This document shows, piece after piece, positions 15,115 to 22,131 of a DNA stretch of 28,474 bases. The first letter of the stretch is position 1, and each line of letters starts with the position of its first letter. The stretch spans positions 1 through 28,474 of the forward strand of contig JBBTVW010000021.1 of assembly GCA_038063075.1 (NCBI GenBank), in the 5' to 3' direction. A program made the translations under genes and the position numbers. Source of the DNA: JACQHJ01 sp038063075. GTDB taxonomy: Bacteria; Patescibacteriota; Microgenomatia; Levybacterales; UBA12049. The notes beneath the pieces are model-generated. The model made no database searches, was not told the origin of the DNA, and saw only the letters and a list, made by a program, of their open reading frames with translations.

Positions 15115-15594
15115 TTAGAAAGGAATATCATCAGCTGCAATTTCATCAGTTGATGCTTCCTCTGCTGTTACCTCTTCCTTTACCTCTTCTGTTTTATCTT
15201 TTGCAGTCTTTTTTGGTTTTTCTTCTACTGCTTCTTTTATTACTTGTTCCCCTTCTACTCTTCTACTATCCAAAAGTATCATATCTGAGATAATAACTTC
15301 TGTTGTTTGTTTTTGCGTTCCATCTTGAGCCGTCCAGCTTCTGGTTGAAAGCCTACCTTCTACAAAAACTTTCTTTCCTTTTGTTAAAAACTGGGAACAG
15401 ATTTCAGCAAGCTTATTCCAAGCAACTATTCTATGAAATTCAGTATCATCCTTTTTTTCGCCACTATCAGTTGTCCAAGATCTATTTGTTGCAATACTAA
15501 ATGAAACAACTGCAGCACCACTAGGTGTATACCTAAGTTCAGGATCTCTTGTTAAGTTTCCGATAAGTTGTACCCTATTTAAACTTCTTGCCAT
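15115..15594 (-). CDS. ssb: Single-stranded DNA-binding protein
   Basis: A 159-residue protein that coats single-stranded DNA in replication and repair. The OB fold occupies 1-108: LNRVQLIGNLTRDPELRYTPSGAAV at the start, then WNKLAEICSQFLTKGKKVFVEGRL and SWTAQDG. A charged, flexible Lys/Glu-rich linker runs to the acidic tip ADDIPF, which in the family recruits partner proteins. The gene lies between rpsF and rpsR. It may also be transcribed from an internal promoter whose -10 overlaps the rpsF stop codon. Confidence 0.97.
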   Translation of the reverse strand: MARSLNRVQLIGNLTRDPELRYTPSGAAVVSFSIATNRSWTTDSGEKKDDTEFHRIVAWNKLAEICSQFLTKGKKVFVEGRLSTRSWTAQDGTQKQTTEVIISDMILLDSRRVEGEQVIKEAVEEKPKKTAKDKTEEVKEEVTAEEASTDEIAADDIPF

Positions 15595-15600
15595 AATCTT

Positions 15601-15606
15601 ATTATA
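15601..15606 (-). promoter_or_regulatory. Internal -10 element for ssb inside the rpsF stop region
   Basis: A perfect TATAAT on the minus strand places +1 exactly on the ssb ATG at 15594. The hexamer is built from the last sense codon and stop codon of rpsF (GTA TAA T). No convincing -35 is seen, so it may be fortuitous. Confidence 0.4.
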
Positions 15607-15868
15607 CTCTTAATATTAAGTATCTTAAAATATCTTCGTTTGCAAATAATCTTTTCTCAAGTCCTGTAATGTCTTCTGCTTCAAAAAGAAAACTAAAGTA
15701 AATACCTTTTGCCTGCTTTTGAATTGGATATGCGAGTGTTTTTTCACCTAAATCATCTTGTTTTGTAATTTTAGCTGATTTTAAATACTCTTTTACAGTT
15801 TCAAGAACTTTTTTTGTATTTGCTTCTGAAGTTGTCTTAACAACTAAAACTAATTGGTAATTTCTCAT
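15602..15868 (-). CDS. rpsF: 30S ribosomal protein S6
   Basis: An 88-residue small-subunit protein that binds S18. It has the family start MRNYQLVLVV, the KITKQDDLGEKTLAYPI segment with G/K/LAYPI, and the C-terminal EDILRYLILRV. The frame stays open upstream to 15904, but those 12 extra codons overlap a -10 element (15881-15886) and do not match S6, so the ATG at 15868 is chosen. It is the first gene of a five-gene operon with ssb, rpsR, the lipoyl-like protein and the S41 protease. Confidence 0.97.
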   Translation of the reverse strand: MRNYQLVLVVKTTSEANTKKVLETVKEYLKSAKITKQDDLGEKTLAYPIQKQAKGIYFSFLFEAEDITGLEKRLFANEDILRYLILRV

Positions 15869-15880
15869 GGCTTTAATTTT

Positions 15881-15886
15881 ACTATA
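15881..15886 (-). promoter_or_regulatory. -10 element for the rpsF operon
   Basis: TATAGT on the minus strand gives a predicted +1 at 15874, six nt before the rpsF ATG. It overlaps the upstream open frame and so supports the shorter rpsF start. A clear -35 is not evident. Confidence 0.45.
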
Positions 15887-15917
15887 GAGAGCGTTTATAA
15901 GCAAGATAGAAATGTAT

Positions 15918-16904
15918 TTAGGCAGCGTTTGCTAAATTAGGATATAAGCTAGGTCTTTTACCAACAAAGTTTGGATTTAAAGTAACAGCCAGCAATTGCC
16001 CTCCAGGCCTTGCTCCATCATGCTCACCCGTATACCTTCTTGAATATGCCCTACCGCCTTTTGCATCTTCATAAGTATTTACTCCAGCATAGGTTTGTAT
16101 ATGCTCTGGTAAAATACCTGCTTGCAAGGCCTGCATAACAAAAGCACTTGTTAAATCTACATGTCTTCTTTCCAAAGAATCATCAGTTACTTTCTTAGTT
16201 ATATATGGACCCCAGTTTCTTTCAATAATTCCGCTGCCTCTTCGCTCAGGCTCATTGGTAATAAAATAATTTTTAGCTAATACACCTGGGGAAATAGCAA
16301 GTACTGCTTTACTTAAATCTACTCCATACTCGTCTCTTAATACCCAAAGTCCTTGTCTAACTAATCCTGCATTCAAAGAATCTGCTCCACCATGCATTAT
16401 TCCAGCAATAGGATAATTCTTACCATCTTCGCAAGACAATCCCCCCGTTGGGCAATCAGCTGGTATAATATCTACTGTAAAACCAGGTTGTCTTGTAAAA
16501 ATAATATTACCTACTGCTTTTGTTTTATCTTTTAAAGTATCAAGATTAACTTCCTCCACCTGTGGCTCAAGACCTTCAAATTTCCCTACAACCTGAAGAA
16601 CATTAGGATAATCAGGAAAACCTTGTTGCTGTAAAAACTCACGCCTATTTCTTTCATTTGTTACTTCACTTTCTCCCCTATTACTATCAAAAAACTTCGC
16701 AGACATATTACCCGCATTTAAACCATATGAAAATCTGGCTAAAACAGGTCTGCCTGGTAAATGTTCTAAAATTGGGAAATAGCCTACTCTTTCTTCAAAA
16801 CCAGGAAGAAATTCCACTTCAAATAAATGATTAACATTATCTACAGCTTTTTCTACTTGATCCTGTGATGTAGCGATTTTTGCTTCTAAATTTGTTTCTG
16901 GCAT
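15918..16904 (-). CDS. YfiH/LACC1-family (DUF152) protein, likely purine nucleoside phosphorylase
   Basis: A 328-residue protein of the laccase-domain YfiH/LACC1 family, whose members act on purine nucleosides. The zinc-site motif ADCPTGGL carries C151, and GIMHGGADSLNAGL carries H171, matching the 'ADC...HaGw' pair. The downstream ISPGVLAKNYFI matches 'iGPsIg...yev', and SRRYTGEHDGARPGGQLLAV matches the C-terminal 'SyRRdg..GR'. The family's first histidine, in QvHg, appears to be Val106 here (LQVVGKF), so catalysis may be altered. At 328 residues it is longer than the usual 240-270. The frame opens earlier with a TTG at 16943, but the ATG at 16904 follows a TATAAA at 16917-16922 by 12 nt and is preferred. 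Confidence 0.75.
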   Translation of the reverse strand: MPETNLEAKIATSQDQVEKAVDNVNHLFEVEFLPGFEERVGYFPILEHLPGRPVLARFSYGLNAGNMSAKFFDSNRGESEVTNERNRREFLQQQGFPDYPNVLQVVGKFEGLEPQVEEVNLDTLKDKTKAVGNIIFTRQPGFTVDIIPADCPTGGLSCEDGKNYPIAGIMHGGADSLNAGLVRQGLWVLRDEYGVDLSKAVLAISPGVLAKNYFITNEPERRGSGIIERNWGPYITKKVTDDSLERRHVDLTSAFVMQALQAGILPEHIQTYAGVNTYEDAKGGRAYSRRYTGEHDGARPGGQLLAVTLNPNFVGKRPSLYPNLANAA

Positions 16905-16957
16905 TGTATATTTGATTTTATAGATTAAAAATTTAAAAAACAAGTATAAGCAATAAG

Positions 16958-17032
16958 CAATTATGTACCTATTTTAAACTCAACAATATCTCCTTCTTGC
17001 ATAATATATACTTTTCCTTCAAGCCTTGCTTT
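16958..17032 (-). repeat. Direct repeat, left copy, of the ychF 3' end (partner 19024-19098)
   Basis: These 75 nt match 19024-19098 at 68 positions by hand alignment (7 mismatches, no gaps), in the same orientation and 2066 bp apart. Most mismatches are silent with respect to the ychF reading frame. Similarity ends sharply at 17033 and 19099. The pair brackets the amidase and fabH genes. Confidence 0.85.
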
Positions 17033-17041
17033 TGCTCTACT
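16961..17041 (-). pseudogene. ychF 3'-end remnant (TGS-domain tail)
   Basis: Read on the minus strand, this stretch encodes VLSRAKARLEGKVYIMQEG and then DIVEFKIGT with a TAA stop. It is nearly the same as the last 25 residues of the intact YchF encoded at 19027-20127 (KARLEGKVYIMQDGDVVEF...). A stop lies in frame just upstream, and there is no start codon or remaining GTPase sequence, so it cannot make a functional protein. The residues before the match (SRAKAR) resemble other YchF proteins more than the local one (LNGKAR), so this may be an older original 3' end and not a copy of the present one. Confidence 0.8.
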
Positions 17042-17042
17042 T

Positions 17043-17068
17043 AAAACAAAAATAGCTTATGAAGCTAT
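17043..17068 (-). terminator. Rho-independent terminator-like hairpin, minus strand
   Basis: ATAGCTT and AAGCTAT form a perfect 7-bp stem around a 3-nt loop (17052-17068), followed on the minus strand by TTTTGTTTT (17051-17043). No intact minus-strand gene lies upstream, so it may have ended a lost gene. Confidence 0.5.
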
Positions 17069-17149
17069 ACCCCCAAAGCTGCTCAGTATAAAAAACTTCT
17101 TTTGGTGTAAATCCACCTACTTCTAAAAAATCATTGTTTATCATATAAG

Positions 17150-17179
17150 TTGAAACAGAATCTTATTCTAAGATAGAAT
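17150..17179 (+). promoter_or_regulatory. Promoter for the amidase gene
   Basis: TTGAAA at 17150-17155, an 18-bp spacer and TAGAAT at 17174-17179 give a predicted +1 near 17186, four nt before the ATG. The -10 lies in a small inverted repeat (TATTCT and AGAATA). Confidence 0.6.
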
Positions 17180-17189
17180 ACTTAATTAT

Positions 17190-17924
17190 ATGAGTGGCGA
17201 AGATGTTAACGCAAGAATTGAACAATACTGGAGGGATCAACTTCAGCATCCTGATTGGTATATAAGACTTGAAGATTATTTAAGAAAAGACATTTTTCCA
17301 ATGGTTCATGATAACCCAGCATTATCTTTACAAAGAAATTATTTCTATGACGTCGTTACTCAAATGCTTATAGATAGACAGATACCTCTTGCAACAAGTG
17401 GGCCTGACTTAGATTCAGAAAGACAACCAATTGATACTGTAGTTATTCATCATACAGAAGAGGATCCAGATATTTCACTTGGAAAACTTTCAGCAATTGG
17501 CTTTATTAGACAATACGCACAAAGATATTTAGATGATGATGTTTATGGACATAAAGGATTAAGGGGACAACCTATTTGGTCAGGTCATTTTAGAAACGGC
17601 GAAATGGTATTTTTTGCATACCACTGGCTAGTGAGACCTGATGGAACAACAGACAGGCTTCTTGACGATCAATATGTTGGGCGACATGCCTTGGATTTAA
17701 ACCCAAGAAGTATTGGGATATCTTTATCAGGAAATTATGAACACTTTACTCCACCAGAAGAACAAGTTATAGCTACTGGAAAAATAATTAAAGAAAGTTA
17801 TCCTTTTATTAATCCTACTAAAATTTTTGGTCATTTAGAAGTTATACAACAAAGAACTTGCCCTGGAGATCAATTTATTGGAGGATGGAAAGGGACGATT
17901 TTAGAAGCTGTTAAAAACAGCTAA
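17190..17924 (+). CDS. N-acetylmuramoyl-L-alanine amidase-like protein (Amidase_2/PGRP fold)
   Basis: A 244-residue protein of the amidase_2 family, zinc enzymes that cut the bond between MurNAc and L-Ala in peptidoglycan. The catalytic domain begins at about 82 with DTVVIHHTEE (probable zinc ligand H87). AYHWLVRPDG follows (Y144), then VGRHALDLNPRSIGISLSGNYE, and finally GHLEV and RTCPGDQF supply H215 and C224. All expected ligands are present. Residues 1-80 are helical and not recognised. There is no signal peptide, so it may act inside the cell, be released by lysis or a holin, or be phage-derived. It converges on fabH with a 5-nt gap, and the pair is bracketed by ychF 3'-end repeats. Confidence 0.88.
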   Translation: MSGEDVNARIEQYWRDQLQHPDWYIRLEDYLRKDIFPMVHDNPALSLQRNYFYDVVTQMLIDRQIPLATSGPDLDSERQPIDTVVIHHTEEDPDISLGKLSAIGFIRQYAQRYLDDDVYGHKGLRGQPIWSGHFRNGEMVFFAYHWLVRPDGTTDRLLDDQYVGRHALDLNPRSIGISLSGNYEHFTPPEEQVIATGKIIKESYPFINPTKIFGHLEVIQQRTCPGDQFIGGWKGTILEAVKNS

Positions 17925-17929
17925 ACTAG

Positions 17930-18988
17930 TTATTTTCTAGCTGGTAATCCAGCCATAGGAAATACTAATGCACCAAATGTTAATCCTGCACCAAAAGCAA
18001 CCATAACAACATAATCATTTCTGTTTACGATTCCATTATTAACTGCTTCAAAAAGAGCAATTCCAGTTGAAGCCGCAGATGTATTTCCCGTATGATCTAT
18101 TGTTGTTACAACTTGTTCTTGAGGAAATTCCAATTGATTTGCAACTTTTTGCATAATCCTTCCATTTGCTTGATGAGGAATTAAAATTGAATTTTGGGGT
18201 GTAACACCAGCTCTTTCCATTGCAAGATTAGCCATTTCTACCATACGCCTTACAGCTTGCTCTCCAATAACTTTTGGGTCCATTTCAATTACATGCATAT
18301 TTTCTGCAACAGTTTCTGGGGTAGTAAAATGCCTACTTCCTCCTCCACGAACAAGAAGAGATTCTGCATATTGTCCATCTGTCCCAAAAGCAAAACCCAT
18401 TTTAGTTGGGGCTCCATCATCGGGGGTTACCATATCAACAATTAAAGCCGAGCCACCATCTGCAAACATGGTAGCAATATCTGTACCAGCTTTTGGCAGA
18501 CTTCCACTTAAAACCTCTACTCCAAGGACAGCTTGTGGACCCGGACTTCCATAATCAGGATTTGAAACATCCGCAAAAGTAGTTCTAAGAGCTTGTAATA
18601 AACCAACGCATGCGTTATTACCCATTTCAACACATCTTGTAGTCTCTGGTAAACCTAATTTTGCTTGTAAAATTGCCGGTGTTGGTACGCCCATATAATC
18701 TTGAGTTGATGTTGCAAACATAAGTGTTGTTATAGCCGATAAATTAATTTCAGCCATATCTACCGCTCTCTTAAGAGCAATTACACCAAGATCTGATGAG
18801 GCTTGTTCTCCAACTCTAACCCAATGCCTTTCCTTAACTTTTATCATTTGGGCAATAATACCTACTTCCCTTTTCTTTTTTGGGTCAGTAAATAAATCTT
18901 GTACATCTGAAGTTGTAACTACTCTTTCTGGTAATGCTGCACCAACGCCTGTAATAGCTGGAATTGCTTGTCTTCTCTCTACTGGCAT
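17930..18988 (-). CDS. 3-oxoacyl-ACP synthase III (FabH/KASIII)-like thiolase-fold protein
   Basis: A 352-residue condensing enzyme of the KASIII family. The catalytic triad is intact: C127 in NNACVGLLQAL, H272 in PHQANGRIM and N302 in HTGNTSAAS. The start region (ITGVGAALPERVVTTSDV), the CoA-binding-type ERHWV segment and the C-terminal AFGAGLTFGALVF also fit. KASIII enzymes start fatty-acid chains from acyl-CoA and malonyl-ACP, and relatives make other beta-keto products. No other fatty-acid gene or acyl-carrier protein is nearby, so the role is open. It has its own strong promoter (18998-19026) between itself and ychF. Its Ala/Val/Thr-rich composition differs from its Lys/Ile-rich neighbours, which may mean transfer. 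Confidence 0.9.
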   Translation of the reverse strand: MPVERRQAIPAITGVGAALPERVVTTSDVQDLFTDPKKKREVGIIAQMIKVKERHWVRVGEQASSDLGVIALKRAVDMAEINLSAITTLMFATSTQDYMGVPTPAILQAKLGLPETTRCVEMGNNACVGLLQALRTTFADVSNPDYGSPGPQAVLGVEVLSGSLPKAGTDIATMFADGGSALIVDMVTPDDGAPTKMGFAFGTDGQYAESLLVRGGGSRHFTTPETVAENMHVIEMDPKVIGEQAVRRMVEMANLAMERAGVTPQNSILIPHQANGRIMQKVANQLEFPQEQVVTTIDHTGNTSAASTGIALFEAVNNGIVNRNDYVVMVAFGAGLTFGALVFPMAGLPARK

Positions 18989-18997
18989 AATCTGCCA

Positions 18998-19026
18998 ATT
19001 TTACATTGCGCTTAATTAGAAGTCAA
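18998..19026 (-). promoter_or_regulatory. Promoter for fabH-like gene
   Basis: On the minus strand TTGACT (19026-19021) and TAAAAT (19003-18998) lie 17 bp apart. The predicted +1 at 18991 is 3 nt before the ATG. The -35 abuts the ychF stop codon, so the 39-nt gap is filled by this promoter. Confidence 0.65.
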
Positions 19027-19098
19027 TTATGTGCCTATCTTAAATTCAACAACGTCTCCATCTTGCATAATATATACTTTTCCCTCAAGCCTTGCTTT
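19024..19098 (-). repeat. Direct repeat, right copy, inside the intact ychF 3' end
   Basis: Partner of the 16958-17032 repeat. It encodes the last 23 codons of the intact ychF plus its stop and 3 downstream bases. Confidence 0.85.
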
Positions 19099-20127
19099 AC
19101 CATTTAGCTTTGAACCTTTCCAACCATTATTTTCTACAAAGTCATTAAAACTTATTACTTCTGCTTTAATAAAACGTTTCATAAAGTCTGTATGTATTTC
19201 TCCTGCAGCTATAACTGAAGTTGATCCTTTTCTAATAGTCCATGCTCTTACTTCTTTTACTCCAGTTGTTAAAAATGAGATTAATCCTAGTTCTTTGTAT
19301 GCTTTTTGAATAAGTCTTTCTAGTCCTGACTGCTCTACTCCTAATTCTTTTAAATATTCCTTTTGTTCATCTTCTGAAAGCGAAGCTAAATCTGATTCAA
19401 TTTTTGCACAAATTACTACAATTTTATCAATACTAATATTTAGTAACTGACTATATTTTTGAGAGATATTTTCTATAGATGTTGGGTTATAATCTTGTTC
19501 GCTTACATTTAAAACAACAACTTCTTTTTTATTAGTTAATAAACTTAGTTCTTTTATTGCTAAGTGTTCTTCCTCACTTAATTCTACTTCAAAAGCATTT
19601 TTGCCTTGATCCAGTACTGCCTTTATTTTCTCAACAGCAGTTTTTTTATTTGCATCTGTTCTTAGTGCTTTTTCATTTAGATTTTGTAGAGTTTGTAAAT
19701 CTGCAATCTGAAGTTCTGTTCTAATTGTTTCGTAGTCTGATTTAGGATCTATTGATCCTTCTTTAATTACATTATCATCTTCAAATGCTCTTACTACATG
19801 AGCTACCACTGATACCTCTCTAATGTGAGATAAAAACTTATTACCAAGACCAGCTCCTTCACTTGCACCTTTAACAAGACCTGCAATATCAACAAACTCA
19901 ACTACAGCTGGTTTTATTGGAGGAAGATTATCCATTTTTTCTTCATCTTTTGTAATTTGAGCAAGCTTCAAAAGTCTTTCATCAGGAACCGCAACAACTC
20001 CAATATTTGGCTCTATTGTTGCAAATGGATAATTTGCAGCAAGTGCTTGCTGTTTTTTCAAAAGTGCATTAAAAAGAGTTGATTTACCAACATTTGGCAA
20101 TCCAACAATTCCGATTGATAAGTTCAT
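19027..20127 (-). CDS. ychF: Redox-regulated ATPase YchF (Obg-family)
   Basis: A 366-residue Obg-family P-loop protein that prefers ATP and associates with ribosomes. The P-loop GLPNVGKS is at 9-16, switch region NYPFATIEPN at 32-41, the DIAGLVKGASEGAGLGNKFL segment near 79-98, and a coiled-coil insert follows. The C-terminal TGS domain runs from about 283 (LISFLTTGVKEVRAWTIRKG) to ARLEGKVYIMQDGDVVEFK. The usual ExxxLG-type nucleotide specificity segment (VVVLNVSEQD in place of NKxD) fits YchF. It is likely a single-gene unit. A tail remnant of a second ychF lies 2 kb downstream. Confidence 0.97.
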   Translation of the reverse strand: MNLSIGIVGLPNVGKSTLFNALLKKQQALAANYPFATIEPNIGVVAVPDERLLKLAQITKDEEKMDNLPPIKPAVVEFVDIAGLVKGASEGAGLGNKFLSHIREVSVVAHVVRAFEDDNVIKEGSIDPKSDYETIRTELQIADLQTLQNLNEKALRTDANKKTAVEKIKAVLDQGKNAFEVELSEEEHLAIKELSLLTNKKEVVVLNVSEQDYNPTSIENISQKYSQLLNISIDKIVVICAKIESDLASLSEDEQKEYLKELGVEQSGLERLIQKAYKELGLISFLTTGVKEVRAWTIRKGSTSVIAAGEIHTDFMKRFIKAEVISFNDFVENNGWKGSKLNGKARLEGKVYIMQDGDVVEFKIGT

Positions 20128-20145
20128 ATGGTATAAAATAAACTA

Positions 20146-20174
20146 TTGACGTTTATATAAACATCTGATAACAT
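20146..20174 (+). promoter_or_regulatory. Candidate plus-strand promoter upstream of an orphan terminator
   Basis: TTGACG at 20146-20151, a 17-bp spacer and TAACAT at 20169-20174, with predicted +1 near 20181. No plus-strand gene follows; instead a terminator hairpin lies 7 nt later. A perfect palindrome GTTTATATAAAC (20151-20162) sits in the spacer. Confidence 0.35.
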
Positions 20175-20187
20175 ATATCTATAAATT

Positions 20188-20220
20188 GGGCGTCAACCGT
20201 TAGGATGATGGCCCTTTTTT
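20188..20220 (+). terminator. Rho-independent terminator, plus strand, no cognate gene
   Basis: GGGCGTCA (20188-20195) pairs with TGAT and GCCC (20206-20214, one bulged G at 20210) around a 10-nt loop, then T6 at 20215-20220. The T-run is only on the plus strand, yet both flanking genes run minus. It overlaps the last codons and stop of the DUF3800 gene. With the candidate promoter at 20146-20174 it would define an RNA of about 40 nt. Confidence 0.55.
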
Positions 20221-20949
20221 GTTTCCTGCTTTTAACCCGTTATTATGTTCAAATACTTTGAATCTTTTTGAATTTAATCCTCCCGCAAAACTTTTTGTTT
20301 CAAGTTTACGCAAAATAGCACTTAAAACCTTAATTTTATTTTTATCCCCCGATACCAATTTCAAATTTATTTTGTAAGAATAAGAAACCGCCCCTATAAA
20401 CAAATCTGCAATTTGTATTATATTTACTCCTTTTGAATCTACCCTATGTATTCCTCCAATTGCTAATCTATCTAGATTTTTATTGATGTTATGCTTAACA
20501 TCGACTTCAAATTTAATATTTTTAGGAGTTGTAACAAAATCCGCTAAAATAGTCAGTATCTCATTTTCATCAATAGCTTGCTTTAAAAGAATTTCTGTAA
20601 ATTCTTGATAAGCCTTATATGGATTATTATCAAATTCTTTTTCAAAATTTACATTATTTTTATCGATAACAATGCATGAAAAATATATGCCAGGAGTATC
20701 AAAAACGGCTTTTATTATATCCAGAATCACTGCTGACTTTGCCATCGACAAAGTATTCCATTTAATTTCATCGTAAAAATGATTTCTTTCTCGCACTTCC
20801 CTAATTTTTGAGTCAAGAAAAAATGGCTGCATACATTTGATCATACCCAAACAGAAGAACCTATTTGCTTTATCATTAATACTACCTGTTTCATCAAAGA
20901 AAACAAAAGGTGTTCTTATCTTTTTATAATCTTTCAATGTAAGATCCAT
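20200..20949 (-). CDS. DUF3800 domain protein
   Basis: A 249-residue soluble protein. It has the DUF3800 hallmarks: an N-terminal acidic motif in FVFFDETGS (D19, E20), a middle ILADFVTTP strand with an aspartate, and QIADLFIGAVSY toward the C-terminus with another. These acidic positions suggest an RNase H-like metal-dependent nuclease fold, which is how the family is usually viewed, though its activity is poorly known. Members often occur in mobile or defence-rich regions. The start fits a perfect TATAAT at 20956-20961 with +1 on the ATG. Its end overlaps a plus-strand terminator hairpin. Confidence 0.85.
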   Translation of the reverse strand: MDLTLKDYKKIRTPFVFFDETGSINDKANRFFCLGMIKCMQPFFLDSKIREVRERNHFYDEIKWNTLSMAKSAVILDIIKAVFDTPGIYFSCIVIDKNNVNFEKEFDNNPYKAYQEFTEILLKQAIDENEILTILADFVTTPKNIKFEVDVKHNINKNLDRLAIGGIHRVDSKGVNIIQIADLFIGAVSYSYKINLKLVSGDKNKIKVLSAILRKLETKSFAGGLNSKRFKVFEHNNGLKAGNKKGPSS

Positions 20950-20955
20950 GAAAAG

Positions 20956-20961
20956 ATTATA
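20956..20961 (-). promoter_or_regulatory. -10 element for the DUF3800 gene (leaderless)
   Basis: A perfect TATAAT on the minus strand puts +1 exactly on the ATG at 20949. The -35 region is weak. Confidence 0.5.
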
Positions 20962-21000
20962 TCAGATCAAATATAAATGAGGAATTAGAAGCTTAATTAA

Positions 21001-22083
21001 CTATTTTAAGTATTTATTAAAAAACTCTACAGTTTTTTCCATTGCATTAGTAAAAGCACTACCTGAAATATTATGTCCCCCATTTGGGTATTCATTTAAC
21101 TCATGAGTGATCGATGTTTTATTTAATATTTCATTTAGGTTTCTACTGTATCCAATATTTACCACATTATCATCAACTGCATGATTTATAGAGATAGCAC
21201 CCTTGATATCGCTTAAATAATTTGTTGCTGGAACAAGCTTCCAAAACGAGGAATCTTCACTAAATTGCCCATAGGTATCAAAAAGAAGTTGTCTTTTTTT
21301 CTGTCTGTCTGATACTTGAGACGGTGGCTGATAACTATTATCCGAAATTCTATATTCTTGGAAATCCTTATATGTGTACACTGCACCTGCCCAAATAACA
21401 ACTGCTTTAATATCTGGTTTTACAGCTAATGATCTTAATACTACATTTCCTGCCATACTGTGTCCCCAAAGACCAATTTGTTTTGAATTTACAAAATCAG
21501 CTACTTCTAGGGCAGAATAGGCATTTAAAACATCAATAATATAATCTGATGAGTAGTATGATCCCCCAGCTTCACCTTCTGATTTACCATGTCCTCTTAA
21601 GTCTATTTTAAAAACTACAAATCCATTCTTAGCAAGATAGTCTACATATGAAGAATAATTAGAAAGAGTTTGATAACTTTTGGGTGGTATATAACCATGA
21701 ATAAAAATAATTGCAGGAAAACCGTTGGCTGGCTCTTTCCCTTTTGGAATAGTTACTAAACCATTAACCTGCAATCCGTCAGAATCATAACTTGTTAGAT
21801 AAGAAGAATAATTTGAGTTTTCTGAAATTTTTTCTAGAGGCGCAAGTTTACTTTCGAATACCTTTTCTCTTAAATATGGTATTGTCATTTCTTCGAATAA
21901 GAAAGATCTTTTATTTAAAGCTTCTTTACTACCATAAGTTAAATCCTGTGTAATCTCTTGATAAGAATTTTTACTTACTTGTTTTGTATAAATGACTAAA
22001 CCAAGAAGTAAAACTAAAATAAGTGCAACTGCAAAAATAATTATTTGTCTTTTTTTAATTGTTTCAATTTCTTTATCTCTCAT
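21001..22083 (-). CDS. Membrane-anchored alpha/beta hydrolase (S9/dienelactone-like)
   Basis: A 360-residue enzyme. A basic N-terminus and one transmembrane helix (about 12-32) anchor an extracytoplasmic alpha/beta hydrolase. The oxyanion-hole HGY is at 129-131, nucleophile Ser209 is in GHSMAG, the acid is in HAVDDNVV (D304 or D305), and the base is H337 in GGHN. RGHGKSEG (163-170) is typical of the prolyl-oligopeptidase/acyl-peptidase group. It is an esterase or peptidase; the substrate is unknown. It is divergent from the EEP gene, and the shared 87-nt region contains two inverted repeats. Confidence 0.92.
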   Translation of the reverse strand: MRDKEIETIKKRQIIIFAVALILVLLLGLVIYTKQVSKNSYQEITQDLTYGSKEALNKRSFLFEEMTIPYLREKVFESKLAPLEKISENSNYSSYLTSYDSDGLQVNGLVTIPKGKEPANGFPAIIFIHGYIPPKSYQTLSNYSSYVDYLAKNGFVVFKIDLRGHGKSEGEAGGSYYSSDYIIDVLNAYSALEVADFVNSKQIGLWGHSMAGNVVLRSLAVKPDIKAVVIWAGAVYTYKDFQEYRISDNSYQPPSQVSDRQKKRQLLFDTYGQFSEDSSFWKLVPATNYLSDIKGAISINHAVDDNVVNIGYSRNLNEILNKTSITHELNEYPNGGHNISGSAFTNAMEKTVEFFNKYLK

Positions 22084-22110
22084 TTATTTTAAATAATACT
22101 TTATACCAAA

Positions 22111-22131
22111 AATTTAAAAGGCTTTTAAATT
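22111..22131. repeat. Inverted repeat, 9-bp arms
   Basis: AATTTAAAA and TTTTAAATT around GGC. It lies in the divergent region and its right arm overlaps the left arm of the larger 22125-22168 repeat. It could be an operator or a hairpin in the leader of the minus-strand gene. Confidence 0.4.

Larger units (their letters stand above)
16905..17189. other. 285-nt intergenic region between yfiH-like gene and amidase
   Basis: The largest stretch without an intact gene. From left to right it holds the yfiH-like promoter (TATAAA on the minus strand at 16917-16922), the ychF tail remnant (16961-17041), a minus-strand terminator-like hairpin (17043-17068), and a 35-codon minus-strand open frame (17037-17144) of unclear meaning. 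It ends with the amidase promoter (17150-17179). It looks like a recombination scar. Confidence 0.6.

Noticed and set aside
15869..15904. Twelve-residue N-terminal extension of S6
   Set aside because: It overlaps a -10 element, and S6 proteins begin at the MRNYQLVL sequence encoded from 15868.
17037..17144. 35-codon minus-strand frame with NDFLEVGGF, which vaguely resembles a YchF TGS segment
   Set aside because: It is in a different frame and at the wrong distance from the ychF tail remnant, and has no promoter or conserved motif I can name. It is likely chance or unrelated scar DNA.
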